Of a stretch of 6,311 bases of DNA, positions 1-4,967 are shown piece by piece. This stretch comes from an uncultured Anaerosolibacter sp. GTDB taxonomy: Bacteria > Bacillota_A > Clostridia > Peptostreptococcales > Thermotaleaceae. The position numbers and the translations under genes are program-made. The notes under the pieces were generated by a model, which was not told the DNA's origin, did not search any database, and worked only from the letters and a program-made list of their open reading frames with translations. Location of the stretch: assembly GCA_937948705.1 (NCBI GenBank), contig CALECF010000207.1, forward strand, positions 1 through 6,311. The letters are read 5' to 3'. The first letter of the stretch is position 1, and the number at the start of each line of letters is the position of its first letter.

Positions 1-106
1 CAAAGGCCTCCTGTGACCAAGGGACCGTAAAGCATAGACTTTCGATTTCTAAAACCTGAGAAATATCGTCCACGGTCATACTTCTAATCTTCGCCACATC
101 CATCAT
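1..106 (-). CDS. rimI: RimI, ribosomal protein S18 alanine N-acetyltransferase (N-terminal part only)
   Basis: This is the first 35 codons of a gene cut by the left edge. RimI is a cytoplasmic GNAT-fold enzyme that moves an acetyl group from acetyl-CoA to the N-terminal alanine of ribosomal protein S18. Visible residues fit the RimI N-terminus: an IRxMTxDDIxxVLxIE stretch, then CFxxPWSxEAF, where the PWS motif is typical of the family. The catalytic acetyl-CoA loop lies outside the window. Two adjacent ATG codons (104-106 and 101-103) could start it; I chose the first, with an AAAGGTG ribosome binding site upstream. The gene overlaps the end of tsaB by 23 bases in another frame, so translation is probably coupled. 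The order tsaE-tsaB-rimI is common in Firmicutes and supports the call. With only 35 codons, other GNAT proteins cannot be fully excluded. Confidence 0.85.
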   Translation of the reverse strand, partial: MMDVAKIRSMTVDDISQVLEIESLCFTVPWSQEAF

Positions 107-815
107 GATCACACCTTTTCATTTTCTCTTCATACTGTCGCTCTGCTTCAGCCTTCCTCAGGTAATTTGGAGTCAATGCAAAGAAACTCTCCAGATTTTC
201 ATCTTTCGCCTTCTGTAAAGCCAGTTGTGCCACCGATGAAGCCCTTGGCATCCTTGCAGTATTTGGAGAAAATATAGCTCGGTTTCCTAGATTCTTTATC
301 AGCACTTCAGCATTCTTTTCGATGCCATCGCCTACAAAAATGACCCGCTCTGACCTTGCCAACAATTTCTCCATGAGTTCATCAAGGGATATGGCCATAG
401 GCGCTTCAATGCTATGCAGGTCACCTGCTTCCCACTTATATATAGCAGTATATACCTGACTTCTTCTAGCATCCAATATTGGACAAACAAGGCCTTCACA
501 AAATGGCAAATTAAATGCCAGTGCATCTAGGGTGGATACCCCTACTACTGGAATGTTCATGGCATGGGCCAATCCTTTGGCAGTGGCAACCCCAATTCTC
601 AATCCTGTAAAAGATCCAGGCCCCTCTGCCACTGCAATCAAATCTATATCTTCCATGGTTAAATCACAATTTCCCATTAATGCTTCTACCATAGGCATAA
701 GTTTTTGGGAATGAGTCCGTTCATGGTTGATGATGTGTTCTCCAATAAGCTTCTCATTATCCATTACTGCCACGGAGGCCACAATGGATGATGTATCTAA
801 TGCCAGTACCTTCAT
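84..815 (-). CDS. tsaB: TsaB, tRNA N6-threonylcarbamoyladenosine (t6A) synthesis protein
   Basis: TsaB is the scaffold partner of TsaD and TsaE in the cytoplasmic complex that adds threonylcarbamoyl to A37 of tRNAs reading ANN codons. It has an ASKHA (actin/Hsp70-like) fold but is not itself the catalyst. The protein is 243 residues, normal for the family. Diagnostic sequences are the N-terminal strand MKVLALDTSS (1-10), HERTHSQKL (31-39), the family signature GPGSFTGLRIG (65-75) followed by AKGLA, and LDARR (114-118). The ATG shares an ATGA with the tsaE stop (812-815), with GAGG five bases upstream, so the two genes are translationally coupled. The charged tail overlaps the start of rimI. 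tsaD is not in the window. The identification is secure. Confidence 0.97.
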   Translation of the reverse strand: MKVLALDTSSIVASVAVMDNEKLIGEHIINHERTHSQKLMPMVEALMGNCDLTMEDIDLIAVAEGPGSFTGLRIGVATAKGLAHAMNIPVVGVSTLDALAFNLPFCEGLVCPILDARRSQVYTAIYKWEAGDLHSIEAPMAISLDELMEKLLARSERVIFVGDGIEKNAEVLIKNLGNRAIFSPNTARMPRASSVAQLALQKAKDENLESFFALTPNYLRKAEAERQYEEKMKRCDHDGCGED

Positions 816-1273
816 ATCTGCCTCAACTCCTCAATCATCCGTTGGAAATGTCCTGTCGTACCCTTTATTTCGATTTCTCTGCTCTGATCTCCATCACCTC
901 TAGTGATATGTATCCATAGGTGCTCCGCTGGAATCAATTCTTCAATTACCGATGCCCACTCAATCAGGCAAACGCCATCTCCATAGAAATACTCCTCATA
1001 ACCAAGATCCTCCATCTCTTCAACCTTCCTAATTCTATATACATCAAAGTGATAAAGGGGTACTCTCCCCATATACTCATGAATCAATGTAAAAGTTGGA
1101 CTAGTAACATCCTCCTCTACACCCAATCCCTTTGCGATGGCTTTTGACAATGTAGTTTTGCCTGCGCCTAAATCTCCCGTTAAACAAACCACATCTCCCT
1201 TTGATAAGAGACCTCCTAATTTATATCCTAATTGGTGAGTAACATCCTCCCCATGACTAACAACTTTAACCAC
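812..1273 (-). CDS. tsaE: TsaE, ATPase of the t6A tRNA modification complex
   Basis: TsaE is a small P-loop ATPase that binds the TsaB-TsaD complex and drives cycles of t6A synthesis. The 153 residues match the family length. Visible motifs are the Walker A loop GDLGAGKTT (33-41), the switch-like TSPTFTL (57-63), HFDVYR (75-80) and the IEW segment (104-106) in the Walker B region. The start is a GTG at 1271-1273, supported by GAGGTG about six bases upstream. The gene is first in the tsaE-tsaB-rimI operon; a promoter with a perfect TATAAT lies about 130 bases upstream, directly after the terminator of the small upstream transcript. It overlaps tsaB by four bases. Identification is secure. Confidence 0.97.
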   Translation of the reverse strand: MVKVVSHGEDVTHQLGYKLGGLLSKGDVVCLTGDLGAGKTTLSKAIAKGLGVEEDVTSPTFTLIHEYMGRVPLYHFDVYRIRKVEEMEDLGYEEYFYGDGVCLIEWASVIEELIPAEHLWIHITRGDGDQSREIEIKGTTGHFQRMIEELRQI

Positions 1274-1348
1274 GACTGCACCTCAATTCATTGAATTTAT
1301 GCTGATTAAATGAATATCATCTATTCTCTATTTTATCCCCGCCTAAAA

Positions 1349-1380
1349 ATGATTGCTTCTGACCTCTAACCTCTAATCAT
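1349..1380. repeat. Short heptad repeat inside a small inverted repeat
   Basis: The plus strand shows CCTCTAA twice in tandem (1363-1369, 1370-1376), preceded by a degenerate copy CTTCTGA (1356-1362). The block is flanked by ATGATT (1349-1354) and AATCAT (1375-1380), which are exact reverse complements. It lies in the predicted tsaE leader. It could be a degenerate simple-sequence repeat or a weak RNA hairpin; no function can be assigned. Confidence 0.4.
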
Positions 1381-1403
1381 AGTTTCTCCAAAATCATATC
1401 ATA

Positions 1404-1432
1404 ATTATATATTTTATGGAAAAATGATGCAA
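1404..1432 (-). promoter_or_regulatory. Probable sigma-A promoter of tsaE-tsaB-rimI
   Basis: On the minus strand TTGCAT (1427-1432) is followed by exactly 17 bases and then a perfect TATAAT (1404-1409). The -35 box matches only the TTG of the consensus. It sits just downstream of the hairpin terminator at 1437-1461, as expected for a new transcription unit, and would give a leader of roughly 120 bases before tsaE. Confidence 0.55.
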
Positions 1433-1436
1433 TGAG

Positions 1437-1461
1437 AAAAACACTCCAGGGTGGAGTGTTT
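1437..1461 (-). terminator. Intrinsic terminator of the 30-codon gene
   Basis: On the minus strand AAACACTCCA (1452-1461), a CCC loop and TGGAGTGTTT (1439-1448) form a perfect 10-bp stem that runs into a T tract at 1437-1441. It begins one base after the stop codon of the small frame 1462-1554. Transcription toward the left would stop here, separating that gene from tsaE. Confidence 0.8.
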
Positions 1462-1554
1462 CTATCTTCTTGCTCTGCCCGTTAGAATCGTCATAAAGGC
1501 AGCAGCAGCATAGACACCGATTAGGAATAGGATAGCTGAAGCTATGAAATGCAA
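1462..1554 (-). CDS. Putative 30-residue single-helix membrane protein
   Basis: I do not recognise this gene. It is a 30-codon frame starting with TTG (1552-1554) and ending in TAG. The ribosome binding site is strong: AGGTGAT (1558-1564), seven bases of the anti-Shine-Dalgarno complement, ends three bases before the TTG. The peptide has a short MHF start, about 20 hydrophobic residues (IASAILFLIGVY, then AAAAFMTIL) and a basic tail TGRARR, so it should span the membrane once with the positive end inside. It is followed immediately by a 10-bp terminator and preceded at 33-40 bases by TATAAT. Site, composition and boundaries all fit a genuine small protein, but the non-ATG start and lack of a known family keep confidence moderate. 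Confidence 0.6.
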   Translation of the reverse strand: MHFIASAILFLIGVYAAAAFMTILTGRARR

Positions 1555-1593
1555 TGCATCACCTTCTTCAAATCAAAGCTACACTACATTACC

Positions 1594-1599
1594 ATTATA
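1594..1599 (-). promoter_or_regulatory. Possible -10 box for the 30-codon gene
   Basis: A perfect TATAAT lies on the minus strand 40 bases before the TTG start. At 17-base spacing the -35 position reads GCACAC, which is poor, so this rests on the -10 alone. It overlaps the stop codon of the 37-codon frame upstream. Confidence 0.3.
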
Positions 1600-1708
1600 T
1601 CCCTTTCCCCTTTATTGTGTGCACCCTTCCCATTTTTTCCCTTACATCCACTTCAAAGAATCGTCCATTGGCATCAGCAAATAAAAAAAAGCTGCATTTT
1701 CGCAGCAT
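1595..1708 (-). CDS. Doubtful 37-codon frame overlapping the spo0E-like stop
   Basis: The ATG (1706-1708) shares one base with the TAA of the spo0E-like gene (TAATG), an arrangement seen in coupled genes. The predicted peptide has an unremarkable soluble composition (it includes FADANGRFFEVDVREK) and ends in KGKGI. Against it, the first codons are also the stem and T tract of the probable spo0E terminator, so only read-through transcripts would carry it, and the nearest purine-rich stretch is not well spaced. It may be a chance frame, a gene remnant, or a real coupled peptide. No family recognised. Confidence 0.2.
   Translation of the reverse strand: MLRKCSFFLFADANGRFFEVDVREKMGRVHTIKGKGI
1683..1706 (-). 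terminator. Short intrinsic terminator after the spo0E-like gene
   Basis: On the minus strand GCTGC (1702-1706), loop GAAAAT and GCAGC (1691-1695) are followed by eight T (1683-1690). The stem is only 5 bp but the T tract is ideal and it begins right after the stop codon at 1708-1710. Termination may be partial. Confidence 0.65.
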
Positions 1709-1890
1709 TATGGTCTTTCCTTTTCTAATTCACATTCTGTATAGTGCTGAATGATGAGTTGATCAAGTCTTTGACTTAATATTACGACCTCGTCATCTAT
1801 AATCATATCTTTATGAATCATCAAATCTTCTAACTGACTGCGAATCTCCTCTATTTCCATGATTAGCCTATCCTTGTTGCCGCTGGTCAT
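1708..1890 (-). CDS. Spo0E-family aspartyl-phosphate phosphatase
   Basis: Proteins of this family are small helical-hairpin phosphatases that dephosphorylate Spo0A-P and so delay sporulation. The 60-residue protein shows the two expected helices, an IEEIRSQLEDL first helix (13-23) and, after a short turn, the family signature SQRLDQLI (39-46), matching the SQxLDxxI motif. An upstream in-frame ATG at 1903-1905 would add five residues, but it has no ribosome binding site; the ATG at 1888-1890 is preceded by GGGGGTGG at good spacing, so I place the start there. The gene is monocistronic or nearly so, bounded by the ribU terminator upstream and a short terminator downstream. Which Spo0A-like regulator it acts on cannot be told from here. 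Many clostridia carry several paralogues. Confidence 0.87.
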   Translation of the reverse strand: MTSGNKDRLIMEIEEIRSQLEDLMIHKDMIIDDEVVILSQRLDQLIIQHYTECELEKERP

Positions 1891-1995
1891 AATATCCACC
1901 CCCATATATAATATATACCTGCAGTACCCATTTTATAAACAATTTTTACTGAAAAGTTTCTATAATATTTCGAAAACTTTTATTGTAATAAATTT

Positions 1996-2026
1996 AAAAA
2001 CAGGTCTAACACAATGTTAGACCTGT
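1996..2026 (-). terminator. Strong intrinsic terminator of ribU
   Basis: On the minus strand ACAGGTCTAAC (2016-2026), a five-base loop and GTTAGACCTGT (2000-2010) make a perfect 11-bp stem ending in a run of T (1996-2000). It starts seven bases after the ribU stop codon. Confidence 0.92.
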
Positions 2027-2032
2027 CTGTCA

Positions 2033-2644
2033 TTACTTCAAAATTGGTGATAACTTTTTATAAAATAGTCCTGCAATGATGGATACCACCGTGCCTTTTA
2101 AGATGTTAAATGGTACAAAAGCATACAATATTAGTGTTTTCATATCCACAATGGCTCCATTTGCTGCCGCACTCATTTCAATAATTTTATCCATAGGCAT
2201 AAACTTTGTGTAGAAAGGAAGGGTGATGTAGTAGTTTGATACCACACCCATAAGGACCATGGAGATGATGCCCACGATCATTCCTAAGATTGCTCCATTT
2301 TTTGTTTTATTTTTAAGATAGATAATTGAAGCGGGAACTACGAAGGCTGAACCCACAAGAAAATTAGCAAGTTCTCCAACGCCGCCTGTAGTTGTCTTGG
2401 TCATAAAATGAAGTATATTCTTTACGAGCTGTATGATAATCGCAGCCCCTGGTCCCAAAGTAAATCCACCAATTAATGCTGGGATATCACTTAAATCAAT
2501 GGTTAGAAAAGATGGAAAGAAAAACAGCGGGATCTCAAACAACATAATAATATAGGCTAGCACCGAAAGTATCGATACCTTTGTTAACGTCTTTGTTGAT
2601 GTCTTTTGATTCACTTTTCCATTTAATGAAATTTTGTTTGTCAT
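2033..2644 (-). CDS. ribU: RibU, substrate-binding (S) component of an ECF riboflavin transporter
   Basis: RibU is an integral membrane protein that captures riboflavin outside the cell and delivers it with the shared EcfA-EcfA'-EcfT module, which is not in this window. The 203-residue protein has about six hydrophobic segments and typical RibU features: a Lys-rich N-terminus, FPSFLTIDLSDIPALIGGF (43-61), GPGAA (64-68), KNILHF (75-80) and GELANFLVG (90-98). The frame stays open to an ATG at 2702-2704, but that codon sits in the loop of the riboswitch terminator; the ATG at 2642-2644 has AGGAGG eight bases upstream and is the real start. The gene lies directly behind an FMN riboswitch, which strongly supports riboflavin over other vitamins as substrate. 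It forms its own transcription unit ending at a strong terminator. Confidence 0.94.
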   Translation of the reverse strand: MTNKISLNGKVNQKTSTKTLTKVSILSVLAYIIMLFEIPLFFFPSFLTIDLSDIPALIGGFTLGPGAAIIIQLVKNILHFMTKTTTGGVGELANFLVGSAFVVPASIIYLKNKTKNGAILGMIVGIISMVLMGVVSNYYITLPFYTKFMPMDKIIEMSAAANGAIVDMKTLILYAFVPFNILKGTVVSIIAGLFYKKLSPILK

Positions 2645-2680
2645 AATCGCTCCTCCTAGTTTAAATAATGAATTAGATGG

Positions 2681-2719
2681 AAAAATAATAAACACCTGAA
2701 GCACATATCCTCAGGTGTT
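2681..2719 (-). terminator. Riboswitch-controlled terminator in the ribU leader
   Basis: On the minus strand AACACCTGA (2711-2719) pairs perfectly with TCAGGTGTT (2691-2699), an 11-base loop between them, followed by the T-rich TATTATTTTT (2681-2690). It lies between the FMN aptamer and ribU. The left arm can alternatively pair with the 5' strand of aptamer helix P1: 2708-2715 with 2849-2856, eight pairs including one G-U. Ligand binding should lock P1, free the left arm and let the terminator form, turning ribU off when FMN is plentiful. Confidence 0.88.
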
Positions 2720-2746
2720 AAATCACTATAAAGCATAGCAATTCAT

Positions 2747-2859
2747 CATCTTCTTCCATCCAGACTTTACTGTCGGTACTGGAGTTACACCAGTTCTGCA
2801 ACTTTCGTCGCTCGCGGACTTTACCGCCGGTCGGGAATCTCACCCTGCCCTGAAGACCT
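2747..2859 (-). ncRNA. FMN riboswitch (RFN element)
   Basis: This is the FMN-binding aptamer in the leader of ribU. All conserved blocks are present on the minus strand: AGGGCAGGGTGA then ATTCCCGACCGGCGGT (about 2824-2851), TAAAGTCCGCGAGC (about 2811-2824), the GGTGTAACTCC variable stem, and GACAGTAAAGTCTGGATGG with the closing GAAGAAGAT (about 2749-2775). Helix P1 is formed by GTCTTC at the 5' edge and GAAGAT at the 3' edge. The downstream terminator indicates control at transcription termination. Identification is by direct recognition of the conserved RFN sequence. Confidence 0.97.
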
Positions 2860-2896
2860 TCATTCATTCAGTTGTTTTCATTACTTCTTCACGTTT

Positions 2897-2925
2897 ATTA
2901 TATAGCAGTGCCTTGTTTCTTTCAA
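2897..2925 (-). promoter_or_regulatory. Sigma-A promoter of the ribU riboswitch transcript
   Basis: TTGAAA (2920-2925), a 17-base spacer and a perfect TATAAT (2897-2902) lie on the minus strand. Transcription would start about 30 bases before the aptamer. The -35 box lies three bases past the stop codon of the preceding membrane-protein gene. Confidence 0.85.
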
Positions 2926-2928
2926 GAT

Positions 2929-3399
2929 TTATTTTAAGATCTTATTCAGAATCGTAAACTCTTGCTGCAAGGTGATATCTTTTTTGCAACATATATATCC
3001 AATCATCGCCAAAATGCTATTGTGAGGAATAAGAAACAATAATCTTAACCATTCATCTGACAAGATATGGGCAATGTTAACATCGAAAAAAATATATATG
3101 CAACCCTCTGTGATAATTACCACTGCGAAGGAAATCAAAGCAGCAATCAAAGCCGTAGGGAAATTTACTCGAATGAAGATACACATATAGCCTACAATCG
3201 CGATGAATTGTACTACAGTATGGATCCCGAAATCCATATATCTCCGAATGAAATATGCGGTAATCCCCTGGAGTATTCCTACGAAAATGATTTTTTTCCA
3301 TGATGTCCTTACCCCTAGAAAGGATAATCCTGCCCAAAGAATCAGGATCGCCTCCGGTATTGCCCCCAGCAATAAAACACTTACCGGTAAAATATCCAT
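2929..3399 (-). CDS. Small integral membrane protein, about five helices, function unknown
   Basis: I do not recognise a defined family. The 156-residue protein has about five hydrophobic segments (near 3-30, 35-50, 57-78, 82-105 and 118-138), a short positively charged cytoplasmic loop after the first (RTSWKK) and a charged C-terminal tail ending LNKILK. The general pattern, an IPEAILILWAGLSFLGVR opening followed by basic residues and evenly spaced helices, recalls the N-terminal membrane sensor of some clostridial histidine kinases, but no kinase domain follows; this resemblance is from memory and unverified. The ATG has AAAGGAGAT about ten bases upstream. It begins 32 bases after the amidohydrolase stop with no terminator between, so they are probably one operon. 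No terminator was seen before the ribU promoter, so read-through into the riboswitch leader is possible. Confidence 0.75.
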   Translation of the reverse strand: MDILPVSVLLLGAIPEAILILWAGLSFLGVRTSWKKIIFVGILQGITAYFIRRYMDFGIHTVVQFIAIVGYMCIFIRVNFPTALIAALISFAVVIITEGCIYIFFDVNIAHILSDEWLRLLFLIPHNSILAMIGYICCKKDITLQQEFTILNKILK

Positions 3400-3431
3400 A
3401 TCCCCAAATCTCCTTTATATATTGTTAGACG

Positions 3432-4592
3432 TTAACCCCTCTTATAGACCACTTTTCCATCAATTACTGTGTAATCCACCCTGGATTGCAATGCAAATGG
3501 ATGTCCATCCCAGATCACAAGGTCTGCATCCTTTCCCTCTCGGATGCTGCCTACGCGATTATCAATACCTAGAATTTCTGCCGCATTGATGGTAATGGCT
3601 TTCAATGCTTCCTCTTCATCCATACCAGCCTTTACCGCCAAGGCTGCACACATAGGCAGATATTGGAGGGGGATCACTGGATGGTCCGTCATAAGGGCAA
3701 TCTTCACCCCTGCCTTGCTTAGAACACCTGCTGTTTCAAAGGTTAGATTCTTCAGCTCATATTTTGAGCGATCACTTAGACTTGGACCTACAACGGCATA
3801 TAGACCTTCCTCTTTGATATGCTCAACAATGAGATGTCCTTCTGTGCAGTGTTCTAAAGTAACCTTTACACCAAATTCCTTGGTGATACGAATCGCCGTA
3901 AAAATATCATCGGCACGGTGAGCATGGGCCTTGAATGGGATCTCGCCCCTTAATACAGGCTGAAGCGCTTCCATTTTTATATCAAACCCTGGTTTTTTTG
4001 ATGGATCATCTTTTGAAGCCCTTAGTTTCTCTCCGTACTCTTGGGCCTTGAACAAAGTATCCCTCAAAATCGCTGCTGTAGCCATCCTGGTGCTGGGTGA
4101 CTGCTTCTTATCATGATATACTCGTTTTGGATTTTCTCCAAAGGCACATTTCATCGCAACGGGATCCTTAATAATCATATGGTCTATTCTGTCACCGTGG
4201 GTCTTTATAGCAGCAAATTGTCCTCCAATCACGTTGGCACTTCCAGGACCTGTGGCCACCGACGTAACGCCTCCCTCATAGGCATCCCTAAAGGTTCTAT
4301 CCATGGGATTGATGGCATCAATGGCACGCAAATGAGGTGTTACAGGATCTGTCATCTCGTTTCCATCTGCCCCTTCAAATCCTATAGCATCCTCCCACAT
4401 TCCAAGATGACAGTGAGCGTCAATCAATCCAGGGGTAACGATCTTCCCTAATGCATCAATCACTTGAGCATCTAAAGGCACCACAATATTCTCACCTATT
4501 TCTTGGATCTTTCCATTCTCAATTAAAATACTTGCCCTATCATATATCCTTCCATCCATGGTTAAGATAGTCCCATCTTTAATCAAAATCAT
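3432..4592 (-). CDS. Imidazolonepropionase-like metal-dependent amidohydrolase
   Basis: A 386-residue cytoplasmic hydrolase of the amidohydrolase superfamily, in the imidazolonepropionase-like group. The N-terminal beta domain leads into GKIVTPGLIDAHCHLG, with metal ligands H60 and H62. Further likely ligands are H223 and H225 (KAHAH), H248 (EHC) and D303 (MTDHP). The C-terminus carries the returning beta domain: GSIREGKDADLVIWDGHP (348-365) followed by VDYTVIDGKVVYKRG. These enzymes cleave cyclic or linear amide bonds; the substrate cannot be read from sequence, and there are no hut genes next to it, so histidine degradation is not supported. No signal peptide is seen. The ATG is preceded by TAGGAGGAAAG at ideal spacing. 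The next gene encodes a small membrane protein in the likely same operon, which hints at an uptake or sensing partner, but that is inference. Confidence 0.93.
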   Translation of the reverse strand: MILIKDGTILTMDGRIYDRASILIENGKIQEIGENIVVPLDAQVIDALGKIVTPGLIDAHCHLGMWEDAIGFEGADGNEMTDPVTPHLRAIDAINPMDRTFRDAYEGGVTSVATGPGSANVIGGQFAAIKTHGDRIDHMIIKDPVAMKCAFGENPKRVYHDKKQSPSTRMATAAILRDTLFKAQEYGEKLRASKDDPSKKPGFDIKMEALQPVLRGEIPFKAHAHRADDIFTAIRITKEFGVKVTLEHCTEGHLIVEHIKEEGLYAVVGPSLSDRSKYELKNLTFETAGVLSKAGVKIALMTDHPVIPLQYLPMCAALAVKAGMDEEEALKAITINAAEILGIDNRVGSIREGKDADLVIWDGHPFALQSRVDYTVIDGKVVYKRG

Positions 4593-4881
4593 ACACTTTC
4601 CTCCTAATCTATTCCAGTATAGCTCGTTCGTATTCTATCGAAAGAATTTCACCTACAAACCATACATAAATTACCAATAATACAAAACTATATCGTTACT
4701 TTTTCTACATCTATCAGATAAATCCTTCAAAGAATGCCAATTGGAAAAAAATTGTAATGGTTTGCTCCTCGTTCATCCTTCGACTTTATCCTTTGTTCAT
4801 CTTGTCCTTAGGCTTTTTCTCATTCTTTTCTAAAAAGTGAGTGTCCATAAAAAAACTATTTTTCCATCTATAAAAATGTAT

Positions 4882-4887
4882 TATAAT
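4882..4887 (+). promoter_or_regulatory. Probable -10 box for the Mpv17-like gene
   Basis: A perfect TATAAT lies 80 bases before the start codon. The -35 position at 17-base spacing reads TTTTTC, weak but with the first two T. The leader of about 70 bases contains the palindrome at 4901-4914. Confidence 0.4.
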
Positions 4888-4900
4888 ATATCTAGGCTTA

Positions 4901-4914
4901 TTAAAAATTTTTAA
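4901..4914. repeat. Perfect 14-base AT palindrome in the leader of the Mpv17-like gene
   Basis: TTAAAAATTTTTAA is its own reverse complement and lies just after the expected transcription start. It could be a repressor site, but such palindromes arise readily in AT-rich DNA. Confidence 0.3.
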
Positions 4915-4967
4915 ACGTTACAAAATAATAAGCTTTCGGAAACAATTGATTTGAGAGGAGTTTTTCA

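Larger units (their letters stand above)
4593..4967. other. Divergent intergenic region between the amidohydrolase and the Mpv17-like gene
   Basis: This 375-base AT-rich spacer separates divergent genes and should hold both promoters. On the minus strand TATACT (about 4618-4623) and TAGAAT (about 4632-4637) are possible -10 boxes for the amidohydrolase, neither with a convincing -35. Bases 4761-4830 are strongly pyrimidine-rich on the plus strand, with GTTCATC at 4771-4777 and 4795-4801 and TCCTT at 4776, 4789 and 4805, which looks like degenerate repeats. The plus-strand promoter and a perfect AT palindrome are listed separately. I see no convincing gene or structured RNA. Confidence 0.6.

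Noticed and set aside
1903..1905. ATG as the start of the Spo0E-like protein
   Set aside because: No ribosome binding site precedes it, whereas GGGGGTGG is well placed before the ATG at 1888-1890.
3077..3337. Minus-strand frame of 86 codons inside the membrane-protein gene
   Set aside because: Overlaps the longer gene in another frame, has no good start site, and its composition is not protein-like.
3544..3921. Plus-strand frame of 125 codons opposite the amidohydrolase
   Set aside because: Lies antisense to a gene with clear catalytic motifs; a shadow of its codon bias.
4757..4840. Plus-strand 27-codon frame with a hydrophobic predicted peptide
   Set aside because: No usable ribosome binding site, and its hydrophobicity follows from the pyrimidine-rich tract it lies in (TTC, CTT, TCC codons).
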